Assembly (NCBI GenBank): GCA_028622995.1 | Contig: JAJQJQ010000017.1 | Location: 2,480,001 to 2,544,000 of the forward strand | Source: Panagrolaimus kolymaensis | Taxonomy: Eukaryota; Nematoda; Chromadorea; Rhabditida; Panagrolaimidae | DNA length: 64,000 bases | Direction: 5' to 3' | Part shown: positions 53,738 to 64,000 of the stretch, piece by piece | Layout of the letters: each line of letters begins with the position of its first letter | Position numbering within the stretch: position 1 is the first letter of the stretch | The notes under the pieces: model-generated | Databases searched by the model: none | What the model was told of the DNA's origin: nothing | Seen by the model: the letters and a program-made list of their open reading frames with translations, nothing else | Made by a program: the position numbers and the translations under genes

Positions 53738-55618
53738 TTTTTATTACCTTTAACACCTTTTATGAAATTGAAGATATTTAGCTTTGATAGTTTTTTTATA
53801 TATAGCCTTGGTATGATCTTTTACTTTCTTTGCGTTTTTATGCTTTTATATTTCATATTTGTATGCTCATTATTAGGCGCACTTATCAACGTTTCTTTTT
53901 TTCTTTTAAGAAAATTGTTTTTAACCTCAATTTTTGCTAAATTATTATTCAGCCAACTGAAGTCTGTAATAAATAAAGCCAGATTTTGAATTATTTCTAT
54001 GGAAAACCATAATTGTTTAGATTACTTCTTCCAACCTTTTTTACCCTCTTGAAACCTTTTAAGTGTTGTTTAATACTTTTGCTTCTCGAGAAACACACTT
54101 GAATTCAATCTTTCTTCTCATTTATAAATTGGAGGACATAAGTTTGCGAGAATCATAAACAAATTCATTCTAAATATGGACATTAACTTTGGAAATGTAA
54201 TCGAATCCTCGCTACAATGTTATGGCCTTTTATGGCGATGAACGATTGCGCAATTGAATTAACGGATTTTATTCTGAAATAAAAAATATTTGGCATAAGC
54301 GTTGCGATATAAAAGAATAAGAAGAGAGATGGAAAAAAGAAAGAAAGAGTGGATTATCAAAATACGAAAGCGTGCGGAATAAAAAACAAAAGAAAAGTTG
54401 TAAAGAAGACGAGAAAGAAAGAAACACAAATCCATTCCATTACTCAATATCGTTTACAACAAAAAATAGAAAACAGATTAAGAGCCTTTTGTTTTATTAT
54501 TTATGAAGATCATTGTCCCGACAAATAGCAATTTGTTTGTGTGTGTGTTTTTTTTTTGAGGTACAACAGCTTTAAAACAACATTCATAATTTGAGAAGAA
54601 AACAAATTTAATAATGAGACTCGAATGTTTAAAATTTACCCTCGTTCAATAACTCTTTAAAAATTATAAAATAATCATTTATCAAAAAGAACAAATATTG
54701 CGATTAAATTTTCTACTAAAGCTAGTCATAGTGATACTCAAAATGAAAGAAACAATTTATCAATTATCTTACTTACTATTTTACTGTTATTTTCTTTCAA
54801 TTAAGATTTTGTCTTTTAATACAAAAAAGCCATCAACAATACTCAAAATTTGAAAACTATGGTATCAAATTGTAAAAAAAAATTAATTACCTAAAGGGTG
54901 TTAAAGACAGTTCAATGTTTGCCCAAATTACATAATATTTTATCAAATAATAAAAACGGTTTTTTCGACAAAACATATTTTTTAGAATTTATACGGTTTT
55001 ATTAAAACAATTTTTTCAAAAACTCCAAATAAGGAACAAATTTCAAATCATACTAATTTTATTTTATTTTTGCGGTTCAAATGTCAAACACAATGCTCTA
55101 TTATTACTCTTTCACATTAAAAGGCTAAAATAATATATCTTTTAGCTTGAAAAAAAAACTGAAACTAAAAAAGTCCATCTAATTTCAAAGAAAAACATCT
55201 TTTAAAAAAACCTTTTTTCCGTTGTTTTGTTTGTTGACAGTTGTTGGTCGCAGCGCAGCGACCAGTATTCTTACGACATTCTCTTCTCTTTGGAATTGAA
55301 AAAGTTTTTTTGCATTATGACTTTTTTTTAAACGAAAGTTGAAATCATGCAATGGTTGTAAACTTAATTAAAACTCTAATTGTGTGAGGTAGTAAGTTTT
55401 TAAATAAGAATAAACGACTTTTGAAATATTTTAAACAGGTTTTCACGCGTTATTTTGTTTTCATTTTTGAAACGTATATGAAAAATCATTGCTTGCGGTT
55501 GTGGTGGTGGCGTTCTTTATGATTCATTCGTGTTTTTAAATCGATAAAATTTCAAATGTTCCGCTAAAGCGTTTCCATTTTTCTTTAATTTCATAATTCT
55601 ATTTAATTACAGAAAATA
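53738..55618. other. Intergenic region upstream of the LITAF gene
   Basis: AT-rich 1.9 kb with no gene recognised, apart from a compact GC-rich hairpin at 55245-55264. A TTTAATTACAG acceptor lies immediately before the LITAF ATG. Confidence 0.5.
55245..55264. promoter_or_regulatory. GC-rich hairpin upstream of the LITAF gene
   Basis: TGGTCGC, a six-base AGCGCA centre and GCGACCA form a perfect 7-bp dyad in AT-rich surroundings, about 355 bp before the LITAF ATG. It could be a factor-binding dyad; no family is recognised. Confidence 0.3.
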
Positions 55619-56075
55619 ATGTCGGATTCTCCACCACCTCCATATTCTGAACAAGATGGTTCAAGTTATCCGGTGAAAGGATCTGCACCACCATCGATAT
55701 CACAACCTCCTCAACCACCACATGGCCCATCAACGCATGGACCAACTCGAGTAATTCATTTACCACCTGTTGTTATTCAAACACCTTTGTATGGGTCATT
55801 TCCCGTGGAAACTGATTGTCGATATTGCCATTCCCACATTGTAACCCATACTAGTAAAGTCGCAGGCGCTCTTCCCTGGATTGTAATGGGAGTTTGCTTT
55901 GTTCTTGGATTCTTCTTATTAGTGCCTTGGTGTATTTGCTGTAAGGTTCAAATCATATATATTTGAGTTCCCAATTTTGTTTTTAGGTATCCCATTCTGT
56001 GTTGACGCATGCCTTGACGTATTGCATACATGTCCTGCTTGTAAAAGAACCCTCGGTAGATTTTCAAGAATTTAA
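55619..56075 (+). CDS. LITAF-domain (SIMPLE-like) membrane-associated zinc protein
   Basis: LITAF proteins sit on the cytosolic face of late endosome or lysosome membranes. Exon 1 (55619-55940) has a Pro-rich N-terminus with PPPPYSE, a PPxY-type ligand for WW/Nedd4 proteins. It continues with the first zinc knuckle (DCRYCHSHIVTHTS) and the hydrophobic in-plane helix (ALPWIVMGVCFVLGFFLLVP). Exon 2 (55987-56075) completes it with CIPFCVDACLDVLHTCPACK and a short RTLGRFSRI tail. The GTAAGG donor leaves a T that joins GT to keep Cys. Total about 136 residues, normal for the family. Confidence 0.93.
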
Positions 56076-56459
56076 TTTCAAACTTCTAATCCAACCAAAG
56101 GCATTTAAAGAACTATCCATTTCTTGCCTTATTTTTTATTTTTCTTTCTTCACTTTTACTATTTTCACATTATGTAATTATATATGTATTTGTATTTTAA
56201 CAAGAACAAAAGATTTTTTAGAAAGACTGGCTTATCTTCGTATGATAAAAATTATTTGTTTGTATGATTTGTTGTGTGATTATATTCTGGAATCTTTGCG
56301 CCAAATACGAAATTGGCTTTTTGCAATTTTAAAGACAACACTAATAAGGTTAAATCGGAATAGAAGATACCTATCAAAAAACTAATTGAATACAAGAAAA
56401 AAAAATTATGAAAAGTTTATTTTGATGATACAAGAAAGCGATACATAAACATGTTAAAT
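56076..56459. other. Convergent 3' region
   Basis: Shared 3' flank of the LITAF gene (+) and the pseudokinase gene (-). The long open frame here on the plus strand reads through the LITAF 3' UTR and is not credible. Confidence 0.5.
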
Positions 56460-57605
56460 TTAATGTCCTTGTTCTTCTAAAGTTTTCATACGAGCTTCAA
56501 AGTCCATTTGAGCAGCAATATCTTGAACACCAGCGGATTTCCAAGCTTCTTCCAATTTAGTATAAATTTGAGTGTAGTCAATTTTGTCAGAATCATTCAA
56601 AAGAGTGACATAAGTGTAGATAGCAGCATATTGTGGAGGTGTATCTTTGAAAAGTGATTGATTAGTGGCGGCTTGTCGTTTGACACTTCCCATCATTTGG
56701 TTAGGAGTTTCTTGCCATGGAAGTTTACCAGTAGTCATTTCAACTAGAAGATATACAATGCTTTCAAGATCATGTTGTTGCATATGACTCTTTCCTTGAT
56801 GATGTTGAAGTGGAGCATAAATTGGTGCACCAGCCCATTTGACAGGAATTTGCATTTTGAGTTTATGAGGATTCAATCGAACTGAGCTGAGATCGGATAA
56901 ATAAATTTGACGAGTTGATGCATCAAATTTAATTACATTTGGATCAACCCGACGCATTAAATAGCCAAGTTGATGTACAACTTCAAAGGCCTAAAAATAA
57001 AATTAAGATTACATGGATTTGTAGAGACCAAAGTTTTTTACTTTGAAAATGGAGTAAGCAATACGAGCGGCAGTTCCAGGAGTAAACTTTCCATCTGGCA
57101 TTGAACACCAACAATCATTGATGGATGGCCCATGACGAAACTTCGAAGCGAAATATATGTAATTTTTGTATTTAGCACCATGAACGATTTCAACGAATAA
57201 ATCACTTGAATTTGCTTTAGCAGCCTATAAAAATATATCAATAGACTAAATAAAATATGGAGAGAAAAATAAACTTACAGCTTGAAGAAATCCGGCTTCA
57301 GATCGAACAAGTGACAACAAATTAGCTTCAGCATCCATTTTTAAAATAAATCCATCACCTTGTTGATTGATAGCATTATAAGCAAGCCCCAAAGCTGGAT
57401 GATTATGTACAAGTTCAACAAGTTTGAATTTGTTTTCAATAATTGTTCCAATTGGAAGTTCTTCTGGTTTGACTCCTAAAAAATATAATAATATTAGAAA
57501 AAAAGAAACATAATAGTAAAAGAAAAATTCATTACGTTCAGAATGAGACAAGTTTACCAAAGATTTTCCAGAAGATAAATTATTGTTGCTGTTTGTTGAT
57601 GGCAT
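56460..57605 (-). CDS. Casein-kinase-1-like protein, predicted pseudokinase
   Basis: Nematodes have a large CK1/TTBK-like family. Exons 57605 to 56460 give PIGTIIENKFKLVELVHNHP, ALGLAYNAINQQGDGFILKM, a CK1-style segment KYIYFASKF-like (KNYIYFASKFRHGPSINDC), then FEVVHQLGYLMRRVDPNVIK, IYLSDLSSVRLNP, GAPIYAPLQHHQGK and QQHDLESIVYLLVEMTTGKL PW. The layout follows CK1, including the DLES after the P+1 region and the acidic-Glu VEM helix. However, the glycine loop has no Gly-rich motif. The HRD is replaced (MRRVDPN, with catalytic Asp lost) and DFG is DLS. Only the beta-3 Lys (ILKM) is kept. Catalysis is therefore unlikely; a scaffold role is inference. Confidence 0.85.
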
Positions 57606-58622
57606 ATTTCAAATGAGCAAAAAGCAAAACACCGCTTATTTTTAACAGTCAAAAAAACTATTAATGAAAAATTTAAAAGAATTTTTTCTGCTTTTATTTC
57701 ATAGAATTTTATGCAAATTTTTTTTTATCCATCCATGTTTTTTTTATAGCTTTCTTGAAAATCAATGAAGAGCTACTTACTTGATATTTCAAAAATTTAT
57801 TCCTTTTTTTATTTTTCCTCCAACTGAAACAACCTTTAACAGGCTTCATCAACTTTTCATGTACTTTATTGAATTAAATCTAAAAGAACGCTCTAAAATA
57901 CAACTATTTTACAACTTTTGTGATATTTCAATATTTTTTTTTGTCATAAAATTCATGAGATGATTTCCTTAATTAAAATATCCATAGATATGATAAGAAC
58001 AACAAAAAAAAATGGTGGTAGAAAAGCAGCAAGCGAGTTGAAATCAAAAAAATATATCTTATTGTTCGGATGTTTTACCGTATATTAATGCTTCCTTGTA
58101 TAAAGCTCATACTCTTTTTAATCTTGGTTGTATTTGCTTTTTAAATTATGAAATTGATTTATGATTAAATGTTTTTTGAGAATACACGGTTCCATGTCAT
58201 TAAAAAAATAAGTGAGTAGTTTCAAATGTGCACGGAAGTTGTTCGTTCTGTCTTAATTTTCTTTTTCTTTATTTTTGAACAAATAACCTTTTCTTATTAC
58301 ATATAAAGAAAGCGATAAAAACTTTCTTTCTTTCTTCTTACAAGAAACAAGTTTGTTGATTGTTTGGGAAACCAACAACGCAATTAATGTCATTGAAAAT
58401 TGTTTTTATTTATTTGTACTTTGGTTAATGGTAACAAAATTGCGTATCAATTACTATGTGTGTGTATAAAATAAATAAATTTTAGGGAAACTTTATATTT
58501 GGTAAAAAAAACTTTTTAACTAAAATAAAATTTAAAAATAAATGTCTTATAAAAATTATTTAAAAAAAGGGTAATTATTTTTGAGATTGAGTGGTGGTCA
58601 AGACTTGGATTAGAAAAACCTT
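57606..58622. other. Intergenic stretch
   Basis: AT-rich 1.0 kb between two minus-strand genes. No gene or structured element recognised. Confidence 0.5.
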
Positions 58623-59362
58623 TTAAACGATTTGAATTCTATTGCAAATTCCAGCAATACCTCTAACACCTGCACCAGCAACACATTGGCAGAGAGATCT
58701 AATTCCAGCTGTATTAAAACCAGATTGAATGGCGCACTGTTTCGCATTTCCTACCAACACTTTGTCTGATGGTAAAGCCAAACCGCAACCTAATTTCTTT
58801 GAACTATAATAAAATTATTACGTTTTATTAAAGAAGACTATATATTTTTAATTTTAATTTCATACCAATTTCCAGCTTTTCCTTCAACACATTTTCTCAT
58901 ACAACTAAAAAGTTTTTTGCCTGTTGCCATAAGACCTTTAACTTGTCCCGCAATACCATTTTTAACTAACATTGAATTAATTTCGCTCAATGCAGCAATT
59001 TTTAGCGTCTCAGGATATCTTTTTTCAACCATTAATGGATTTCCTCTTGCACAGGCATTACCATGAGATTTTTCCACACAAGCCATAGTTTGTCGAAGTT
59101 TTGGTTCATTTGCAACAAGGCATTGTTTTAATTTAGGATAATTCGCACCAACCGCAGCCGCGTACTGTTGACATTGGTCTAAAAAAAGAATGAAATATAT
59201 TTAACCTTGTTTGGCATGATCCGCACCAAAGCATGGCATTATTGAATTTGTTAATCCGGCTTTACAGGGTGCAAGAGCAGCACATTTGCATTGTGGGATT
59301 TTTAAAGCATGGGAAGTAATAAAAGCTCCAAATAAAATAACTAAAACAAAGTAGGAACGCAT
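58623..59362 (-). CDS. Secreted Cys-rich protein of unknown function
   Basis: Start at 59362 with a signal peptide (MRSYFVLVILFGAFITSHA). The mature protein opens PQCKCAALAPCKAGL and has evenly spread Cys: MPCFGAD, QCQQYAA, KQCLVAN, MACVEKSHGNACARG, FSCMRKCVEGKAG, LGCGLALP, KQCAIQSG, and SLCQCVAGAGVRGIAGICN near the end. That pattern of paired Cys with Gly/Ala-rich helices suggests a disulfide-bonded helical secreted protein. Three or four exons in phase. I do not recognise a named family. Confidence 0.75.
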
Positions 59363-59623
59363 TTTTTGATGTTTGTTGAATTAAAAATATCGGGAAATGA
59401 ACTTTTTATATGAATCAAAAAAAAGGAGGAGTAAATAAATGGTAAAGACGATCAGCGATCATTTCAAGAAAAAACGCGTTTTATTGTTAAAAATTATTTG
59501 TGGTTTTTTCCTTTATAAACAAACGTACATACATCATAATAAAGGTTCTACGAAGTTTATGCAAAAACAAAACAGAAGAATTAATGATTAATAAATAATA
59601 AATACATACAATTTCAAAAGATT

Positions 59624-61162
59624 TCATGTATTAAAGAAAGACATAATTTGACGACTGAGTGCTTTTCCAATTTGTGGTATATGCTCATGCATCAAAAGTT
59701 CAGGATCTCGACGTTGATGTAATGGTAATTCTTGATTTTGATGATAGAAATCAACAAGAGAACGGAAAGTAGGAAAACGTTCAACGACCACGCGAGCTTT
59801 CTCAACACTCATTAAAGGACAAACAGTCAATTGACGAATAAAAAGATCTGATACGGTAATTGTTTTAGTTTTACGAGATTCAGATTGAAGTGAAGCAAAT
59901 GAAAGTCCAATAAACTAAAAATGACAAAATTTAATAAAAGATAAAATTGGATTTTTGGAAAAAAACTTACGGGATCAGTGAGAGCTCTTTCACGTAATCT
60001 TTGAGTAACAGCATGTAAAAATTTTGCAGTGCCTTGAATATTTGCAGTTCTTTGAATAAAAAATTGATTATCAACACTTGTAGAAGCAAGGGCTTGTTCC
60101 AGCGAACGATCAGTTGACTCTCCGCCTTCAGCAACAAGGATAACATTTCGAATTCCAGATTTTTTAAGTCGAAGCTTTTGCTCTTGGTACCTGAAATTTT
60201 ATAAATTTTTTATAATAAACTCAGAAGAAAAAATACCTCGAATGCCGAATGCTTGCTTTTAAATCATCCCATGTTTTTCTTTCGATAACGTAATCAAGCG
60301 TAATTTCTTGACCATCAGGCATTTTAATAATCCAAAGATAATCCCCAACGGATAATGGTCGAGTATCATAGCGTACTCCTAATTTTTCAAGATGATCCGA
60401 AATATTCTTTTTATTTTTAGATTTACCGCCACCGAGTTCGCGACCATCTACAATTAAAATAAGTTCAGAACGATCATAAGTTGATGGATCATATGTGAGA
60501 TAAATTGAAGAAGCCTCTGTTGTTGATGAAGATGAGGGTTTCTAACCATATAAAGGCGCGATTAATTATAAAAACATAACATTAAATAAACAAACTTTAG
60601 AAGAATCAGAATTCATTCCAACAATAGGTCGATCAGCAATATACGAAGGCAATGCAGTTGGTTGTGAGAGTGAAACATTAAATAAATCATCGGTCACTAT
60701 AACACTTTCCCCATCGAGATTTTTAGTAGAAGCAGGAGTTGATTTCTTTTTTCTTTTAGCTGGTGGAGATTTAGATCGATTCACTTGCATTTCTTTTGGT
60801 AAAAATGGTACACGATTGAGACCTTTTGAAACAAAAGCATTGGTTAAAAATGGTAAGGCTTCATCTTTTTTGATTTCTTTAACATCTTTGAGTCGAGGAA
60901 CAGAGCCAAGTTGATCACAGAAGCATTTCCATGCAGCATCTAATCGAGTTGCAATTGTTTCGCCAATTCCAGTAATCCTTCGTAATTCCGTGTAGCCAGT
61001 GACGTTTACAGGATAACGTTGAAGACCCTTAAGAGCTTTGTGTATGGTTGATGATCGATTACGATCATCACTGCTTGATGTTTTCCAATCATTTAACACT
61101 TTTTCAAAAAATATTTTCTCAGGATATTCTCTTTTAATTGTTACTCGCTGGCTTTCACTCAT
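59624..61162 (-). CDS. mus-81: MUS81 structure-specific endonuclease
   Basis: Catalytic subunit that cuts branched DNA (nicked Holliday junctions, flaps) with an EME1 partner. The ATG at 61162 follows a TTTTCAG acceptor by two bases, a probable trans-splice start. The N-terminal helix-hairpin-helix is YTELRRITGIGETIATRLDA. After a basic linker (PPAKRKKKST) the ERCC4 nuclease core reads LILIVDGRELGGGKSK, LGVRYDTRPLSVGDYLWI and the catalytic VIERKTWDDLKASI (family ERKxxDD). Next comes QEQKLRLKKSGIRNVILVAE. The C-terminal (HhH)2 region ends IPQIGKALSRQIMSFFNT. All metal-binding residues I can identify are present. Confidence 0.95.
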
Positions 61163-61292
61163 TTCTGAAAATTGTAATAATGTTAAAACAACAAACAAAG
61201 AAAGATAATAAATGGAATCGACCATTTTATTTTCGATTAAAAACATTAAAGACAGTTAACAATTTTTTTTATGGCAAAAACATGGTTCAAAC

Positions 61293-61437
61293 TAGGGTTG
61301 TCGAATTTCCCGGGAATTTTCCCGCTACAAACCTTCACAAAGTTTAACAAAGTTATAGCAACTTTTGTAAGACTTTGTTAGACTTGGTGAAACTTTGTAA
61401 GGGTTTGTAGCGGGAAATTCCCCATTCGACAACCCTA
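61293..61437. mobile_element. 145-bp hAT-type MITE with 8-bp target duplication
   Basis: Terminal inverted repeats start TAGGGTTGTCGAAT at both ends. Directly outside both ends is the same 8-mer, GTTCAAAC (61285-61292 and 61438-61445). An 8-bp target duplication and TAGGG-type ends are the hAT superfamily signature. The internal arms also pair roughly and contain repeated ACTTTGTAA-like words. It lies about 130 bp upstream of the mus-81 start. Confidence 0.93.
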
Positions 61438-62588
61438 GTTCAAACCAAAACAAATATTTAACGCTTAATGCAAACAAAAAAGAAAAAATAGGAAATAGCA
61501 ACCTAAATTTTGCGTGGTAAGAGATTCGTCAGAAAAAGACAATAAGCCAAAAGAAGTAAAACCTAATTTAACTTCAGCTAAAAGGTTGTGGACAAAGCAA
61601 TAACAATATGTAATACTAACATAAACCTTTTTTTAATTGGCGTTTACATTACATTTTTTTGAGGTTTTAACAAATTTATAAAAAAAAAGTAAGAATTTAG
61701 AAAGAAAAAAATTTGTTAAAACTTTTACCATTTTTTTTCAAATTAAGGCTCTATGTTCGTTCTCTTATCTTTTGCATCGATCCGGCATTTATTGTTGTTA
61801 TAGAAGCCTTTGGGATTTTTCTTTAATCAAGTCGTGATAATTAAGTTTACATATTAACATCTTATGGTGTTTCAAATTCCCATGATATTCTTAGACTTAC
61901 TGTAGTGGATTCTTTTGAAGAAATTTCTCAATTCGTTGTTTAGGTTGGCGATAAAGAACAATAATGGGTTAACAAATAAAGACATTAAATTTTTATTAGT
62001 TAAAGTTACTCATTTTTTTTATTCATCTGTAGCAGATTGTTTACTGAGACTGAATTCCAATGACACTTCTATAGGTATTAAAATACCATACTATTTTTGG
62101 TATCAAACTTAGAGTTGATACGATTACAGAAATTAAAATATCTGATTCATTTAAGGATGAAGTTTTATTACGTGACCATATGCATATGGCTTGTTAATTT
62201 TTTCTTAGCTTTGATTGTAAGGGTATTACAAAAAAATTCGCTATTTTTTTGGCTGTTGGCTTTGTCATTTAGGAAGCCTTTCGAAAAATATGCTAACAAA
62301 TATTGTTTAACTCCATATAAATAAAGATAATAAATGGAAACAACCCTTTTTGTCCGCGTTAATTTTAAATTCATCTAACATTAAGGACCTTTAACAATCT
62401 TTTTATGATATAGAAAAAATCAAGAAATGAATCAAATATTTAACGCAAAAAAAGAAATAGATAATATACATACAACTAAAATTATACATAATATAGCAAA
62501 AAATGCGAAGTCCTCGAATAAAAAAAAAGATAGAACAATTGAGATCAATGAATTAATTATTTATAAAAAATTTTAAAGAAAGAAATAA
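61438..62588. other. Intergenic stretch upstream of mus-81
   Basis: AT-rich 1.1 kb. Short plus-strand frames at 61915-62324 are low quality; nothing else recognised. Confidence 0.5.
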
Positions 62589-64000
62589 TTAGGCAGTTGG
62601 AGGTTCTCGTTTAACCAATTGTTCAACTAATGTTGAAAAATTTTGATCTGTAAATTTTCGAGCTTTACCAAATACAGCATCATTTATGTGAAATTTTTTA
62701 TTTCCCTTTTTCATTTCATCATTCAACGTAAAATGGGTCATCTAAAAAATTATAAATTCAATTTATGCATCAGAAATTTTACCAACAAAGAATGTTTTTT
62801 ATGCCAAATTTATCCTTGATGATAGATAATTTCCCCTTATCGATGTATTTTTTGGATTCGATTTATGAATGCCCGACATTATGAATGGCGATTTTGATAA
62901 AAAAAAACTTTTTTAAAGTTTTGCTTTAATTCCGACGTGAATTATTTTCTTGTTCAACATTGAAATCTACTAAAAAGGTTTAAGCCCTTAAATTTTTTGT
63001 TTCTTGGTGCATTTTTTATCTCGCTTATGTGATGTAATTCTTACAAACTCTGATTTTAATTATTCTAAATAGACTTGAAGCGGCTTATTGCGTAAAAGAT
63101 AAAAAATTTTGAAAATTGTCTATTTCAACTTATAAATTTTTTATGTCGCCTTTTCTTCCTGTCTTTAAATGCTTCGATAATTTTTCATTTAAAATAACAC
63201 AAACCTTGCGGGCAAATTGGGTTAGAATGTTTTCATCCAAATTTTTTGAAATTTCTTTTTTGCTTGTCAGATAATTATGAACATGTCTCCAAACTTCTAA
63301 TTTGAAGTTCTTTTTCAACTCTTCAGCACCATTGTTTCCGGACTCTGCTTTTTCATTTCGAATTACATTTTGTGAGCTATTTTTGGGGACAGACTTTGAT
63401 TGTAATCCTTCAATTTCTTTTGGTGGTGGTTCATCCCATCGAGCTTGCCTGTAACTTTGAATGTAAGTATTTAATATATGATAAATAATTTTTACCTCGT
63501 TTCTTTATGATAATAATATATGATGCCTTCATCATTAAAAGTTTCAATCCAATCAGAATTTTTTTCAAAGGGTTTAACTTTCTCAACAACAACTTCAATT
63601 GCAGTTTCCTCTTCTTCGATTTTTTCGGATGATGGTTGACTTTGAAGAGAATAAGTATCTGTGGGACTTATATCCTCAACTTTAACTTCATTTACAAGTT
63701 TAATGTTGGTATTCAAAATTGGTTGTTGAGAGCTATGATTCATCACCACCGCGAGAGCCTTAAAATTTTTATTTGGAATATTTATAGGTGATTTAACAAC
63801 ATCCACTTCCATAACCATTTTTTCAAGAGATTTCTTTTGTAGCGCAGAAGGAAGTGTTTCACTTTCATTGCCACCATTATTAATATTAAAAAGAGGTGGT
63901 GGAATACTTGTATCAAAATAATGTTCCGAGGCAGAAAAATTTCTTGAAGAAATATTAATTTTATTTTGAACAATTTCAGGTGGAGGTGGTGGTGGCATCG
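62589..64000 (-). CDS. SETD2-type H3K36 methyltransferase, C-terminal WW and SRI part
   Basis: Only the C-terminal end is in the window; the catalytic SET domain would lie beyond 64000. After a Pro-rich and Glu-rich region a WW domain is split by an intron: DWIETFNDEGIIYYYHKETR then QARWDEPPPKEIEG. The last exons give FKLEVWRHVHNYLTSKKEIS, ENILTQFARK joined to MTHFTLNDEMKKGNKKFHIN, and KARKFTDQNFSTLVEQLVKR. This follows the SRI (Set2-Rpb1 interacting) domain, whose core is HLARKLTHxVxxKE. WW followed by SRI at the C-terminus is the SETD2 arrangement (worm met-1). The SRI domain binds the phosphorylated Pol II tail. Confidence 0.72.

Noticed and set aside
53654..53989. 111-codon frame beginning in the right inverted-repeat arm
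   Set aside because: The same arm on the other side of the bHLH gene has no matching frame, and the peptide is Phe/Leu-rich noise.
55999..56385. 128-codon plus-strand frame after the LITAF gene
   Set aside because: It overlaps the true LITAF second exon in another frame and continues through its 3' UTR.

Overview
The window is nuclear DNA from a nematode. It is very AT-rich, with short introns whose 3' ends read mostly TTTTTAG or TTTTCAG. Gene content is typical of nematodes: a cuticlin-like ZP protein, a CLE-1-type multiplexin, two SRE chemoreceptors, an F-box (FTH-like) protein, and MATH-BTB and LITAF proteins. Several genes have a splice acceptor a few bases before the ATG, as expected with spliced-leader trans-splicing. 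The species cannot be named from this sequence. Nearly all genes are multi-exon, so each CDS span given is first to last coding base, with introns inside.

Layout. 1-1094 (+): 3' part of a ZP-domain gene. 1531-16336 (-): a 15-kb collagen XV/XVIII (cle-1) gene with three apparent alternative 5' ends, each with its own signal peptide: FN3-FN3-MAM, a short leader onto the TSPN module, and a huge Ser/Thr-rich mucin-like exon. All three feed the same collagen, trimerisation and endostatin exons. 16580-22946: a repeat block. Six ~0.77-kb tandem units carry regularly placed GC-rich hairpins of the form CCTNCGG, preceded by older diverged copies. One unit holds a clean palindromic transposon insertion. 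22947-25582: a gene desert.

25583-30009 (+): mitochondrial leucyl-tRNA synthetase, with an antisense coding-like fragment in its largest intron. 30105-31277 (-): F-box-like gene. 32110-33462 and 37221-39222 (+): two SRE-type receptors around an unfamiliar single-pass membrane protein (33562-35822). 39348-40361 (-): HMG-like nuclear protein. 41759-42555 (+): Ly6-type GPI protein with an initiator tRNA-Met gene in its first intron. 42654-43157 (+): forkhead factor. Then come hprt (-), RIO2 kinase (-), a MATH-BTB protein (-), a bHLH factor (-) enclosed by ~246-bp near-identical inverted repeats, a LITAF protein (+), a CK1-like pseudokinase (-), a secreted Cys-rich protein (-), MUS81 (-) and the C-terminal WW-SRI end of a SETD2-type methyltransferase (-).

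The most interesting non-coding signal is a set of near-perfect palindromic mobile elements. Three copies of one family are exactly 199 bp with TTAA at both ends. Single copies of three other families have lengths 244, 213 and 145 bp. Two have especially strong insertion evidence: an empty site in sister satellite units for the 213-bp element, and an 8-bp target duplication for the 145-bp element. Most of the genes are housekeeping or developmental genes with no shared pathway; the order reads as an ordinary nematode autosomal gene neighbourhood.
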